DNA of 64,000 bases from Streptomyces sp. NBC_01454 (GTDB lineage: Bacteria; Actinomycetota; Actinomycetes; Streptomycetales; Streptomycetaceae). The position numbers were made by a program, and so were the translations under genes. Shown piece after piece: positions 1-8,390 of this stretch (within the stretch, counting starts at the first letter, position 1; the number at the start of each line of letters is the position of its first letter). The stretch covers positions 5,952,001 through 6,016,000 of the forward strand of contig NZ_CP109460.1 in NCBI RefSeq assembly GCF_036227565.1. Reading direction: 5' to 3'. The notes beneath the pieces are model-generated. The model worked only from the letters and a program-made list of their open reading frames with translations. It was not told where the DNA came from and ran no database searches.

Positions 1-1048
1 TCGCCGAGCGGAAGATGCCGCTGACCATGTCGAAGGCGCCGGCCAGGGTCAGCAGGAGCAGCACCGCCCAGACCTGCCGCAGCTGCCCGGCGGCGGCGAT
101 CGCCAGGCCCCAGCCGGCGGCCGCCAGCACGATCGCCCGGCCCTGCCGGTGGACCCGCCCGGTCCAGCCGCTGGTCAGGCTCACCAGCAGGGAGCCGGCC
201 GGCAGCGCCGCGTACATCAGCCCCAGCGACCAGGGCGCGTGGAGGTCATCGGCGAGGAACGGGAAGATCGCCAGCGGGAAGGCGAAGAGCATCGCGATCA
301 CGTCGACGGCGTAGGTGCCGAGCAGCTCCTTGCGGCTCCAGGCATAGCGCGCGCCCTCAGCGATCCCGCGCAGCGAGGGTTTCTCGGCGTCGTGCGAGGC
401 GGGTGACGGCGCCAGCTTGCGGGAGAGCAGCACCGAGAGCACGAAGGTGACCGCATCGATGGCGTACGCCCAGCGCAGTCCGGCAAGGGCGAGCAGTCCG
501 CCGGCCAGGGCCGGTCCGGCGATGGCGCCGATCTGCCAGCGCAGCGCGTTGAGTGCGGCGGCCGCGGCGAGCTGGTCGTGCCGCACGATCCGCGGCACGA
601 TCGCGTCCAGGGCCGGCCGCTGCAGCCCGGTCAGCGCGCTGGACAGCGCGGCCGCCGCGTACAGCGGCCACACCAGCGGGTGCGGCAGCAGGCTGTTGAC
701 CAGCAGCAGCGCGGAGATCAGGCCGAGTGCCAGCTCGCTGCCGACGATCAGCCGGCGGCGGTCCACGGAGTCGGCGAGCGCACCGCCGTAGAGACCGAAG
801 ACCAGCAGCGGGACCAGCTCCACCGCGCCCAGCGCACCGACCGCGAGGGTGGAGCCGGTCAGCTCCTTGAGCTGGAGCGGCAGCGCCACGACGGTCAGGA
901 AGGTGCCGAAGACCGTGATCGCGCCCGCGCACCACAGCAGCCGGAAGTCGCGCGAGGTGCGCCAGGGCGCCAGATCCGGCAGCAGCGCGGTCAGGCGCCG
1001 GCGGGCAGTGGGCGAGGGGGAGTCACGTGGGGGGCCGTCCGAAGTCAC
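1..1048 (-). CDS. MFS transporter, N-terminal part (runs off the left edge)
   Basis: Read on the minus strand from GTG at 1048 (MTSDGPPRDSP...), the frame stays open to base 1, giving about 349 residues of a major facilitator permease. After a cytoplasmic start (WRTSRDFRLLW), alternating hydrophobic segments contain the typical loop after helix 2 (GLYGGALADSVDRRRLIVG) and later SLGLMYAALPAGSLLVS. The architecture resembles the EntS-like 12-helix exporter family; the substrate cannot be told. The start was chosen because it is the first GTG in frame after upstream stops and gives a short hydrophilic N-terminus. The 3' end lies outside the window. The next gene on the same strand ends 73 bp upstream of this start, so the two could be co-transcribed. 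Confidence 0.8.
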   Translation of the reverse strand, partial: MTSDGPPRDSPSPTARRRLTALLPDLAPWRTSRDFRLLWCAGAITVFGTFLTVVALPLQLKELTGSTLAVGALGAVELVPLLVFGLYGGALADSVDRRRLIVGSELALGLISALLLVNSLLPHPLVWPLYAAAALSSALTGLQRPALDAIVPRIVRHDQLAAAAALNALRWQIGAIAGPALAGGLLALAGLRWAYAIDAVTFVLSVLLSRKLAPSPASHDAEKPSLRGIAEGARYAWSRKELLGTYAVDVIAMLFAFPLAIFPFLADDLHAPWSLGLMYAALPAGSLLVSLTSGWTGRVHRQGRAIVLAAAGWGLAIAAAGQLRQVWAVLLLLTLAGAFDMVSGIFRSA

Positions 1049-1120
1049 CGCAGCACCCTCGCCCGCGGGCACAAGGTGGCGCAAAGGGTTTTTTCCGGCC
1101 GTGCGCGGCCGGGCGGAGGG

Positions 1121-1750
1121 CTACCAGCGCGGGGGCGGCGGGGCGGTCAACTGGTCGGCGAGGCGGGCCAGCCGGTCCCGGAACCGGCGGCGGCCGCGGG
1201 ACGGCGGCAGGCAGTTCTCCCCGGCGGCCGCGCTCACCAGATGCTGGACGGTGTCGAGGTCGAGGTCCGGCGAGGCCGCGGAGGCGCCGGCGGGCGGAGC
1301 CGGGGGAGCGGCGAGCGCGTCATGGGCCAGGGCGTGCAGATCGCGGTCGCCGCCGTCCAGGGCGAGCACCGTCGCGCCGTTGCGGCGGGCGTCGTGCACC
1401 CGCTCCAGCAGCCCGGCGCCCGGTGCCCCCGGCGCGACGACCAGCAGCGTCTCGCCCCGCCCGGCCGCCTCCAGCCGGCCCAGCCCGACCGCCAGATGGG
1501 CCGGTGCCCCGCCCGGGACGCGATGGCGCACCAGGGTCGGGGACAGCTCCGGCAGGCCCGACCAGGCGGCCTCGTCGTCGAGGTGGGCGGCCAGGTGCCA
1601 GGGCTCGTACGCGGTACTGCCGACCAGCAGCAGCCCGCCGCGGTGCGGGGCGACGGAGGACCGCAGCGCCCCGGCGAAGCGGCGGGTGGCCTGCACCCAC
1701 TCGGTCCCGGCGAGGACTTCACGCAGCAAGGCGACGCGTACGGCATCCAT
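1121..1750 (-). CDS. Unknown protein with a Rossmann/SIS-like core
   Basis: A 209-residue soluble protein beginning MDAVRVALLREVL. The central part alternates predicted strands and helices: GGLLLVGSTAYEPWHLAAHL, then GETLLVVAPGAPGAGLLERV, then GATVLALDGGDRDLHALAHD. This rhythm is like the sugar-isomerase (SIS) fold, but no diagnostic SIS motif can be named with certainty. The C-terminus is Arg-rich (SRGRRRFRDRLARLADQL). The ATG at 1750 was preferred over an upstream start that would add 29 Arg-rich residues of non-coding character, because a CAGGA ribosome-binding sequence precedes it by about 10 nt. The gene follows the aldolase gene on the same strand with a 131-bp gap. Function is not assigned. 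Confidence 0.6.
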   Translation of the reverse strand: MDAVRVALLREVLAGTEWVQATRRFAGALRSSVAPHRGGLLLVGSTAYEPWHLAAHLDDEAAWSGLPELSPTLVRHRVPGGAPAHLAVGLGRLEAAGRGETLLVVAPGAPGAGLLERVHDARRNGATVLALDGGDRDLHALAHDALAAPPAPPAGASAASPDLDLDTVQHLVSAAAGENCLPPSRGRRRFRDRLARLADQLTAPPPPRW

Positions 1751-1881
1751 GGCCCGGCATCCTGCCGCACCACGGCGCGCCACGGGCGCGAATGCAACGG
1801 GGGTCACCCATACGGGACTTGCGCGCCGGCGGCGCACCGGCGCTTCGGCTCCCCGGCGCCCCAGTTCCCCCTCCAGGCCCT

Positions 1882-2865
1882 TCAGTCGCGCTGTGCCCCT
1901 CGGTCCTGTCGTGCCGGCAGCAGGCCGGCCGCGTCGAGCCGGCGGGCCACCTCCGCCACGGCCTGCTCGCCCAGCGGGCGTTGCGGAAAGGCGGTGGTGC
2001 CCCGGGCGGTCACGCCGAGGAGATGGAGGGCCGCCTTGAACGCGCCCAGGGCGGCGGAGCTGCGGCCCATCTCGGACTCGGGGCCGGCGTCGACCATGGA
2101 GAACAGGGTGACCAGACGCTCCTGTTCGGCGGCCGCCCGGTCCCAGTGGCCCGCCCGGGCGGCGTCGTAGAGGCGCACATAGGCGGCCGGGTCGACATTG
2201 CCGAGGCCGGGGACGACGCCGTCCGCACCCGCCAACAGGGCTGCGTCCACGGTCAGTTCGGAACCGGTGAGGACGGCGAAGCCGGGGGCGGGGCCGCGGT
2301 GCCGGCCGGTGCGGCCGCCGAGGGCGGTGAGCAGGCGGCGCAGGGCGCCCTCGTCGCCGCTGCTGTCCTTGAGCCCGGCCAGGGTGGAGTCCTCGGCCAG
2401 CTCCCGCACCAGCTCCGGGGCCAGCTTGCTGTGGACGGCCACGGGGATGTCGTAGGCGAAGAGCGGCAGATCCACGGCCGCCCGCAGATGGCGGAAGTGT
2501 GCGGCGATCTCCCGGGGATGGGTGCGGGTGTAGAAGGGCGCGGTGGCGACCAGGGCGTCGGCGCCGAGGGCGGCCGCGGTCCGGGCGTGGTCGAGCACCC
2601 GCGGGGTGGTGGTGTCGATGACCCCGGCGAGCACCGGCACCCGGCCGGCGGCGGCCTCGAGGACGGTTTCCAGTGCGGTGTGGCGCTGGACGTCGGTGAG
2701 ATAGGCGACCTCGCTGGTGGAGCCGAGGGCGAACAGCGCGTGCACACCGCCGTCGAGGAGGTGGTGCACCAGGCGGGTCAGGGACGCGGTGTCGATCTCG
2801 CCGTGCGGGCCGAGCGGGGTGCAGACCGGGGGGATGACGCCGTGCAGGGGTGCGGGCAGTGCCAT
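1882..2865 (-). CDS. Dihydrodipicolinate synthase/N-acetylneuraminate lyase family protein
   Basis: A 327-residue class I aldolase of the DapA/NanA family, a (beta/alpha)8 barrel that uses a Schiff-base lysine. The N-terminus has HGVIPPVCTPLGPHGEID, the usual family opening. The Tyr motif is in FAYDIPVAVHSK and the Schiff-base lysine is in TLAGLKDSSGD. The substrate-loop sequence GSTSEVAYLTDVQRH replaces the GTTGE of true DapA, so lysine biosynthesis is unlikely. The ATG at 2865 is preceded by GGAG 6 nt away. It diverges from a GntR regulator and shares its operator type with the sugar importer downstream of that regulator, so a catabolic lyase or dehydratase acting on an imported sugar acid or amino sugar is inferred. 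The exact substrate is unknown. Confidence 0.85.
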   Translation of the reverse strand: MALPAPLHGVIPPVCTPLGPHGEIDTASLTRLVHHLLDGGVHALFALGSTSEVAYLTDVQRHTALETVLEAAAGRVPVLAGVIDTTTPRVLDHARTAAALGADALVATAPFYTRTHPREIAAHFRHLRAAVDLPLFAYDIPVAVHSKLAPELVRELAEDSTLAGLKDSSGDEGALRRLLTALGGRTGRHRGPAPGFAVLTGSELTVDAALLAGADGVVPGLGNVDPAAYVRLYDAARAGHWDRAAAEQERLVTLFSMVDAGPESEMGRSSAALGAFKAALHLLGVTARGTTAFPQRPLGEQAVAEVARRLDAAGLLPARQDRGAQRD

Positions 2866-2890
2866 GAGAGCTCCGGACCTCCGAGTCAGG

Positions 2891-2915
2891 ACATAGGACA
2901 TGGGATGTCCTATGT
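2891..2915. promoter_or_regulatory. Perfect GntR-type palindromic operator
   Basis: Two perfect 11-bp arms (ACATAGGACAT and ATGTCCTATGT) surround a GGG spacer. The palindrome lies between the aldolase gene (start 2865, minus) and the GntR gene (start 3029, plus). The inner 15-mer has the form GGACAT-N3-ATGTCC, and a near-copy occurs at 3909-3923 in front of the ABC transporter. Autoregulation plus control of the aldolase is inferred from position and symmetry. Confidence 0.8.
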
Positions 2916-3028
2916 CGAGCACAATAGACCTGTTCACAGGCGGTCGGTCAAGGATCCGCGGCCCCGTCGGGGCGGGCGGCGGACGGGCCGGCGGCACGGC
3001 AGACGCGGGAGCGGGAGAGGGAGTTTCC

Positions 3029-3712
3029 ATGGCGCGAGGGACGATGTCCGAGGAGGTGCAGGCGCAGATCAAGCAGTTGATCCTGCGCCGTGGACTGACG
3101 TCGGGTGATCCGCTGCCCACCGAGGCCGACCTGGTCGGCCTGCTCGACGTCAGCCGCAACTCGGTGCGTGAGGCGCTCAAGGCGCTGCAGGCCATGCGCA
3201 TCGTGGAGATCCGGCACGGCTTCGGCACCTATGTCGGCCCGCTGACCCTGGAGCCGTTCGTCGAGGGGGTCGCCTTCCGCGCCGCCGTCCGCCACCACCA
3301 GGGCGAGGCGAGCCTGTACGAGCTGATGGAGGTCCGCGAGGCGCTGGAGGCGGGTCTGATTCAGGCCGTCGCCCGCGCGCTGCCCGCCGAGGACCTCACC
3401 GTCCTCAAGGGGCTGGTGCAGCGGATGGCGGAGGAGGCGCGCGGCGGGGAGGTGCTCAGCGCCACCGACCGGGCCTTCCATCTCGCGCTGTACCGCTCGC
3501 TGGGCAACCACCTGCTGAGCGAGGTGCTGGACGCGTTCTGGGCGGCGCTGCGCCGGGTGCGCGAGGACCTCTCCGACGACCGGCCGGACCCGGAGGTGAC
3601 CTACCGTCAGCATCTGGAGATCGTCGACGCGCTGGAGGCGGGCGACGGGGACCGCGCCGTGGAGGCGATACATCGGCACTTCGACGGGATCCGGCGCCGG
3701 CTGACCGAATAG
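3029..3712 (+). CDS. GntR family regulator, FadR-type
   Basis: A 227-residue repressor. Residues 1-70 form the winged HTH (EEVQAQIKQLILRRGL, then GDPLPTEADLVGLLDVSRNSVREALKAL and the wing RHGFGTYVG). The rest is an all-helical FCD effector domain with the typical MEVREALEAGLIQAVA and late histidines (FHLALYRSLGNHLL, YRQHLEIVDAL). The start at 3029 is set by GGGAG 6 nt upstream; the longer frame from 2900 would translate through the operator. It diverges from the aldolase gene and precedes the sugar importer. The two matching palindromes argue that it controls both. A ligand such as the pathway sugar acid is likely but unknown. Confidence 0.88.
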   Translation: MARGTMSEEVQAQIKQLILRRGLTSGDPLPTEADLVGLLDVSRNSVREALKALQAMRIVEIRHGFGTYVGPLTLEPFVEGVAFRAAVRHHQGEASLYELMEVREALEAGLIQAVARALPAEDLTVLKGLVQRMAEEARGGEVLSATDRAFHLALYRSLGNHLLSEVLDAFWAALRRVREDLSDDRPDPEVTYRQHLEIVDALEAGDGDRAVEAIHRHFDGIRRRLTE

Positions 3713-3753
3713 CGGCGAACGGCGGCGGGGCATAGCGGCGAACGGCGGCGGGG
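3709..3753 (+). repeat. Tandem duplication of 22 bp over the GntR stop codon
   Basis: A 22-bp unit beginning ATAGCGGCGAACGG at 3709-3730 is repeated exactly at 3732-3753, separated by one C. The first copy contains the TAG stop of the GntR gene, so the duplication adds a second untranslated copy directly after it. It looks like a recent slippage event and has no visible coding role. Confidence 0.75.
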
Positions 3754-3786
3754 TGCCGGGCGGTCCCGCGAAGGCGTCGTGGTGGT

Positions 3787-3832
3787 GGCACCGCCCCCGT
3801 TCACCGGGATGTCACCCGGTGTCGGCGGTGCC
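3787..3832 (+). terminator. Nested stem-loop downstream of GntR
   Basis: An outer perfect 9-bp stem (GGCACCGCC / GGCGGTGCC) encloses an inner perfect 7-bp stem (CACCGGG / CCCGGTG) with a 6-nt loop. There is no U-tract, as is usual for Streptomyces terminators. It probably ends GntR transcription or insulates the importer promoter that follows. Confidence 0.55.
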
Positions 3833-3908
3833 GTTGCCGACACGCAGGGCGCCATGGAGGCCGCCTTGACGGTCAGTTGGGCACTCCCTATGGTCGCCGC
3901 AGGACAAG

Positions 3909-3923
3909 GGACATCCTACGTCC
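3909..3923. promoter_or_regulatory. Second GntR operator copy upstream of the importer
   Basis: GGACAT-CCT-ACGTCC matches the arms of the perfect palindrome at 2896-2910 in 11 of 12 positions, with the same 3-bp spacer. It lies 97 bp before the solute-binding-protein start, a typical place for repression of the importer promoter. Confidence 0.65.
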
Positions 3924-4019
3924 TTGCCCTTTGGGGGTGACCCAACTGCTCTGCGAGACGGGCGACTTCACCACGTGCCCGATGCTTCCGTTCCGCCGCA
4001 TCCCCGTGGAGGACCTCGT

Positions 4020-5354
4020 ATGACCAGCAACCCCATGCCCCGCAGAACGGTCCTGGGCGGGGCGGCCGCCCTCGCCGCCGGCTTCGCGCTCGCCGGCTGT
4101 GGCGACGGCGGGGACACGGACGGCAAGGCGCCCCGGGAACGCAAGAAGGGGCAGCGGATCCAGCTGACCTTCTGGTCCTGGGTGCCCGGCATCGACAAGC
4201 CCGTCGACCTGTGGAACCGCAAGAACCCCGAGGTGCAGGTCAAGGTCGAGAAGGTCTCGGCGGTCAACGGCGAGCAGTACGCGAAGATGCACGCCGCCGT
4301 GAAGGCCGGCAACCCGCCCGACCTCGGCCAGATCGAATTCCCGGTCGTCCCCAGCTTCCTCCTCGACAACGGCCTGCTCGACCTCGCCCCGCTCGGCGCC
4401 TCCCGCTACCAGGACAAGTTCGTCGGCTGGCAGTGGCAGCAGTCCGTCTTCGGCAAGGGCATCTACGCCATCCCGCAGGCCTCCGGGCCGATGGGACTGT
4501 TCCTCCGGCAGGACCTCTTCGAGAAGTGGGGCGTGCACACCCCGCGGACCTGGGACGAGTACGAGGCCGCCGCCAAGACCATCCGCAAGCAGGGCGCCTG
4601 GATCGAGACCTTCGCCCCCACCAACGGCAACCGGTTCGCCGGCCTCGCCTGGCAGGCCGGCGCCACGTGGTACGCGACGCACGGCGACACCTGGCGCGTG
4701 CAGCTCGACGACGAACCCACCCGCAGGGTCGCCGACTACTGGGAGTCCCTCGTGCGGCGGGGGCTCGTCAAGACCATCCCCGACCGGCAGAACGCCTGGT
4801 ACAAGGACCTGCAGACCGGCGCCATCCCGGCCTGGGTGGGCGCCAGTTGGGGCGATGCCCTGCTGGTCGGCAACGCGCCGGGCACCAAGGGGAAGTGGCG
4901 GGCCGCGCCGCTGCCGCAGTGGAAGGCGGGCGAGCAGGCCTTCGCCAACTGGGGCGGCTCGACCACCGCGGTCTTCGCGGGGGCGCACTACCCCAAGGAC
5001 GCCCTGGACTTCGCCGTCTGGCTCAACACCGACCCCGAGTCGATCGCCCTGCTCATCGACGGCGGCTACGGCTTCCCCAGCGCCAAGACGGGCTACACCA
5101 CCGCCGATCTCGACGCCGACAAGAGCTTCTTCGGCGGCCAGGCGTACAGCAAGGTCTTCGCCGACGCCGGGGCGCACGTCGACACCAGCTGGCGGTGGGG
5201 GCCCGGGGTGGACACCCTCTACCAGCGGCTCGGCGACGCCTTCACCGACGCGCTGGCCGACGGCAGTTCCTTCCGCTCGGTCCTGACGAAGGTGCAGGGG
5301 CAGACCGTCGCCGACCTCAAGGACAAGGGCCTGAAGGTGGAGAGCGGCGGGTGA
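4020..5354 (+). CDS. Sugar ABC transporter solute-binding lipoprotein
   Basis: A 444-residue extracellular binding protein of the family 1 (MalE-like) type. The N-terminus has twin arginines (RRTVLGGAAALAAGFALAGC) ending in a lipobox (LAGC), so it is probably exported by Tat and lipid-anchored. The mature part begins with the family signature QLTFWSWVPGIDKPVDLWNRKN and includes GKGIYAIPQASGPMGLFLRQDLFEKWG and the Trp-rich loops common in sugar binders. The ATG at 4020 has GGAGG 8 nt upstream. It overlaps the next permease gene by 4 bp. Context with a GntR regulator and an aldolase suggests a sugar acid or amino-sugar ligand; specificity is not readable. Confidence 0.9.
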   Translation: MTSNPMPRRTVLGGAAALAAGFALAGCGDGGDTDGKAPRERKKGQRIQLTFWSWVPGIDKPVDLWNRKNPEVQVKVEKVSAVNGEQYAKMHAAVKAGNPPDLGQIEFPVVPSFLLDNGLLDLAPLGASRYQDKFVGWQWQQSVFGKGIYAIPQASGPMGLFLRQDLFEKWGVHTPRTWDEYEAAAKTIRKQGAWIETFAPTNGNRFAGLAWQAGATWYATHGDTWRVQLDDEPTRRVADYWESLVRRGLVKTIPDRQNAWYKDLQTGAIPAWVGASWGDALLVGNAPGTKGKWRAAPLPQWKAGEQAFANWGGSTTAVFAGAHYPKDALDFAVWLNTDPESIALLIDGGYGFPSAKTGYTTADLDADKSFFGGQAYSKVFADAGAHVDTSWRWGPGVDTLYQRLGDAFTDALADGSSFRSVLTKVQGQTVADLKDKGLKVESGG

Positions 5355-6337
5355 GCCGGGACACGCTGCACCGCCCGGAGCCGGTGGCCGGGAAGGGGCC
5401 CGGCCCCGCCCCGCGCGCCCGCCCGCGCCGCGCCTGCGGCACCGGGGCCCGCCGTGCCCGCGCCGCGGCCGCTTTCCTGCTGCCCTTCCTCGCCCTCTTC
5501 GCCCTCTGCTTCCTCGCCCCGATCGGCTACGCCCTCCACCAGAGCCTGTTCACCACCGAACGCACCGGCCCGCTCGGGCTCGGCGGCCGGGAGCACGACG
5601 TCTTCGCCGGCCTCGCCAACTACACCCATGCGCTCTCCGACGACCGGTTCCTGACCGGCTTCGGCCGGGTGCTGCTCTTCGGCGCCGTCCAGATCCCGCT
5701 GATGATCGTGCTCGCCACCGGCCTCGCGCTGCTGCTGGAGAGCGCGAGCGCCCGCGGGGTCGCCTTCTTCCGTACCGCCTTCTTCCTGCCGTACGGGGTG
5801 CCCGGGGTGATCGCCTCGATCCTGTGGGGATTCCTGTACGTGCCGGGCATCAGCCCGCTGGTGAAGATCGCCGGCACGCTGGGCTGGGACGTCGACTTCC
5901 TCTCCCGCGGCACCGTCCTGTGGTCCATCGCCAACATCGTCACCTGGCAGTTCACCGGCTACAACATGCTGGTGCTGATCGCTCAGCTCAAGGCCGTCCC
6001 GGGGGAGTTGTACGAGGCGGCGCGGCTCGACGGCGCCTCGGCCTGGCAGATCGCCCGGCACGTCAAGCTTCCGCTGATCCGGCCGGCGCTCGTGCTCACC
6101 TGCGTCTTCAGCATCATCGGCACCCTCCAGCTGTTCGCCGAACCCATGGTGCTGCGCCCGCTGGCCTCCGCCATCGACTCCGGCTTCACCCCCAATCTGC
6201 ACGCCTACAGCGAGGCGTTCGTCGGCAACAACCAGCATGTGGCGGCGGCCGAGGCGGTGCTGCTCGCGCTGGTGGCGTGTGTGCTGTCCTTCGGCTTCCT
6301 GCGGCTGGTCGGCGGGCGCGGGAAGGAGCGCCGATGA
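5351..6337 (+). CDS. Sugar ABC transporter permease, MalF/UgpA-type
   Basis: A 328-residue inner-membrane subunit. A basic 35-residue cytoplasmic start is followed by six hydrophobic segments. The coupling EAA loop is present as GELYEAARLDGASAWQIARH with the following P (KLPLI). The GTG start at 5351 overlaps the upstream TGA (GTGA) and was chosen for coupling; codons upstream in this frame are antisense-like. It pairs with the next permease to form the channel. No ATPase gene is in the operon, so a shared distant ATPase (MsiK type) is expected. Confidence 0.9.
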   Translation: MSRDTLHRPEPVAGKGPGPAPRARPRRACGTGARRARAAAAFLLPFLALFALCFLAPIGYALHQSLFTTERTGPLGLGGREHDVFAGLANYTHALSDDRFLTGFGRVLLFGAVQIPLMIVLATGLALLLESASARGVAFFRTAFFLPYGVPGVIASILWGFLYVPGISPLVKIAGTLGWDVDFLSRGTVLWSIANIVTWQFTGYNMLVLIAQLKAVPGELYEAARLDGASAWQIARHVKLPLIRPALVLTCVFSIIGTLQLFAEPMVLRPLASAIDSGFTPNLHAYSEAFVGNNQHVAAAEAVLLALVACVLSFGFLRLVGGRGKERR

Positions 6338-7182
6338 CCCGGCCCCCGGTCCGCCACCGGATCATCACCGCCTCGCTGCTCACCGTCGCCGCGCTCTACT
6401 TCCTGGTGCCCGTCTACTGGCTGGCCGTCTCCGCCACCAAGAACAGCGCCGACCTCTTCGGCACGTTCGGCTTCTGGTTCTCCGCCCATCCGCACCCGGT
6501 CGAGTACCTCACCGCCGTCCTCACCTACGACCACGGCATCTACGCCCGCTGGTTCGCCAACTCCCTCTTCTACGCCGGGACCGGTGCGGTCTGCGCCACC
6601 CTGCTGTCCGCCGCGGCCGGCTATGCGCTGGCCAAATTCCCCTTCCGCGGACGGGAGGCGGTCTTCAACGTGGTGCTGGCCGGGGTGCTGATTCCCGGCA
6701 CCGCGCTGGCCCTGCCGCTCTACTTCCTCTTCAGCGCGATGGGCCTGGCGAACACCTATGGCGCGGTGCTGCTCCCGAGCATGGTCAGCCCGTTCGGCGT
6801 CTATCTCTGCCGGATCTACGCGGCCGCCGCGGTCCCCGACTCGCTGCTGGAGGCGGCCCGGATCGACGGCGCGGGCGAGGCGAGGATCTTCGGCGGGCTC
6901 GGGCTGCGGCTGATGACCCCGGCTTTGGTCACCGTCTTCCTGTTCCAGTTCGTCCACATCTGGAACAACTATTTCCTGCCGCTGGTGATGCTCTCGGACT
7001 CCGACCTCTACCCGGTCCAGCTGGGCCTGACCTCCTGGACCGGCTACGCCGACCGGCAGCCGGTGCTCTACCAGTACACGGTGGGGGGTGCGCTGTTGTC
7101 CGTGGTGCCGCTGATGGTGCTGATGACGGTGCTCCAGCGGTACTGGCGCACGGGCCTGACCGAGGGCAGCGTGAAGGCATGA
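6334..7182 (+). CDS. Sugar ABC transporter permease, MalG/UgpE-type
   Basis: A 282-residue permease with six predicted helices, beginning RHRIITASLLTVAALYFLVPVYWLAVSATK, the usual MalG-type first helix and periplasmic loop. The EAA loop is DSLLEAARIDGAGEARIF, although the usual downstream proline region reads GLRLMTPALV. It overlaps the previous gene through ATGA and closes the importer operon. The 110 bp after it is a degenerate GACGGCGG-rich tract with no clear terminator. Confidence 0.9.
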   Translation: MTRPPVRHRIITASLLTVAALYFLVPVYWLAVSATKNSADLFGTFGFWFSAHPHPVEYLTAVLTYDHGIYARWFANSLFYAGTGAVCATLLSAAAGYALAKFPFRGREAVFNVVLAGVLIPGTALALPLYFLFSAMGLANTYGAVLLPSMVSPFGVYLCRIYAAAAVPDSLLEAARIDGAGEARIFGGLGLRLMTPALVTVFLFQFVHIWNNYFLPLVMLSDSDLYPVQLGLTSWTGYADRQPVLYQYTVGGALLSVVPLMVLMTVLQRYWRTGLTEGSVKA

Positions 7183-7292
7183 CGGTGTGGCGGCGTAACG
7201 GCGTAACAGTGTGACGGCGGGACGGCGGGACGGCGTGATGGCATGAGGAGTGCGTGCCCGGCTCGCCGCCGGCGCGTGACACCATCACTGTC

Positions 7293-8024
7293 ATGACTAC
7301 TCCTGACGATGCCCGGTCCGAGAACGTCGCGACCCGTGTGAAGGCCGCCCTCAAGCGTGACCCGTGGGACCTCCCGGACGTCTCCGGCCTGGTGGTCGGC
7401 GTCCTGGGCGGTACCGGCGACCAGGGCCGTGGCCTGGCCTACCGGCTCGCCCGGGCCGGCCAGAAGGTGATCATCGGCTCCCGTGCCGCCGAGCGTGCCC
7501 GGACCGCCGCCGACGAACTCGGCCTGGGTATCGAGGGCGCGGAGAACGCCGAGTGCGCCCGCCGCAGCGATGTCGTGATCGTCGCCGTGCCCTGGGAGGG
7601 CCACGCCCAGACCCTTCAGGCGCTGCGCGGGGAGCTGGCCGGCAAGCTGGTCATCGACTGCGTCAACCCGCTCGGCTTCGACAAGAAGGGCGCCTTCGCG
7701 CTCAAGCCCGAGGAGGGCAGCGCCGCCGAGCAGGCCGCCGCCCTGCTGCCCGAGTCCCGGGTCACCGCGGCCTTCCACCATCTGTCCGCGGTGCTGCTCC
7801 AGGACCCCGCAACCGAGCAGATCGACACCGACGTGATGGTGCTCGGCGAGTCCCGCGCGGACACCGATCTGGTGCAGGCGCTGGCCGCCCGCATCCCCGG
7901 CATGCGCGGTGTCTTCGCCGGCCGGCTGCGCAACGCCCACCAGGTCGAGTCGCTGGTCGCCAATCTGATCTCGGTCAACCGGCGCTACAAGGCGCACGCG
8001 GGGCTGCGGCTCACCGACGTCTGA
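7293..8024 (+). CDS. fno: NADPH-dependent F420 reductase
   Basis: A 243-residue Rossmann enzyme that exchanges hydride between NADPH and the deazaflavin F420. The dinucleotide-binding motif is GVLGGTGDQGRGLAYRLARAG, followed by VIIGSRAAERA with the Arg that contacts the NADPH phosphate. Later family blocks include VVIVAVPWEGH, VIDCVNPLGFDKKG, VTAAFHHLSAVLLQDP and the C-terminal VESLVANLISVNRRYKAHAG. The start at 7293 gives the family-like MTTPDDARSEN; the frame extends 13 codons upstream without a better ribosome-binding site. Actinobacteria use F420 in redox and secondary metabolism; here it is a stand-alone gene. Confidence 0.9.
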   Translation: MTTPDDARSENVATRVKAALKRDPWDLPDVSGLVVGVLGGTGDQGRGLAYRLARAGQKVIIGSRAAERARTAADELGLGIEGAENAECARRSDVVIVAVPWEGHAQTLQALRGELAGKLVIDCVNPLGFDKKGAFALKPEEGSAAEQAAALLPESRVTAAFHHLSAVLLQDPATEQIDTDVMVLGESRADTDLVQALAARIPGMRGVFAGRLRNAHQVESLVANLISVNRRYKAHAGLRLTDV

Positions 8025-8122
8025 GCCGGCCGCCGGGGCGTCCGGACGCCGGGCCCGGTCCGGCGCCCGCGGGGCATGGGGGACACTGGGGAGGACCGCA
8101 CCACTCCCGACAGGAGCCCCCC

Positions 8123-8350
8123 ATGTCCTTCCTGCCCGCGCCCGGCCCGGCCCGGCGACTCGCCCTGATGGCCCTCGCCGTGTGCGTCCTGTCCGTCGCC
8201 GCGGCCGTCGTCGCCTTCGTGGAGGGCAGCTTCGTCGGCATCGTCTGGGTCCTGCTGGCGGGCATCTCCAGCAACATGGCGTGGTTCTACGTGCGCAGGG
8301 CGCAGCAGGAGTCGCAGCAGAAGGCACAGCGGGCCGGGGCGGCGGGCTGA
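8123..8350 (+). CDS. Small two-helix membrane protein
   Basis: A 75-residue protein with CAGGAG 7 nt before ATG. Two hydrophobic segments (LALMALAVCVLSVAAAVVAFV and GIVWVLLAGISSNMAWFYV) are followed by a polar Gln/Lys tail (RRAQQESQQKAQRAG). No domain is recognised. It stands between the F420 reductase and a convergent protease gene. Confidence 0.7.
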   Translation: MSFLPAPGPARRLALMALAVCVLSVAAAVVAFVEGSFVGIVWVLLAGISSNMAWFYVRRAQQESQQKAQRAGAAG

Positions 8351-8361
8351 CCCGTCCCCGG

Positions 8362-8388
8362 CTCCGGCCGGGCGGGGCCCGCCCGGAG
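8362..8388. terminator. GC hairpin between convergent genes
   Basis: CCGGGCGGG (8368-8376) pairs with CCCGCCCGG (8378-8386). Outer bases can extend the stem to a CTC/GAG closing with a small bulge. It lies between the small membrane protein and the converging M50 protease gene, so it could terminate both. Confidence 0.45.
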
Positions 8389-8390
8389 CG

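Larger units (their letters stand above)
3713..4019. other. Intergenic region between GntR and the sugar importer
   Basis: This 307-bp gap holds, in order, the second copy of the 22-bp duplication, a nested GC-rich stem-loop (3787-3832), a near-copy of the GntR palindrome (3909-3923) and the leader of the solute-binding protein, with GGAGG 8 nt before its ATG. No further gene is seen. Confidence 0.7.

Noticed and set aside
2900..3028. Upstream extension of the GntR reading frame
   Set aside because: It would start inside the operator, is Gly/Arg-rich and has no ribosome-binding site; the start at 3029 has GGGAG.
7183..7292. GACGGCGG-rich tract as a tandem repeat element
   Set aside because: The units are irregular and short; similar tracts occur after other genes (37876-37945) and look like ordinary GC-rich low complexity.
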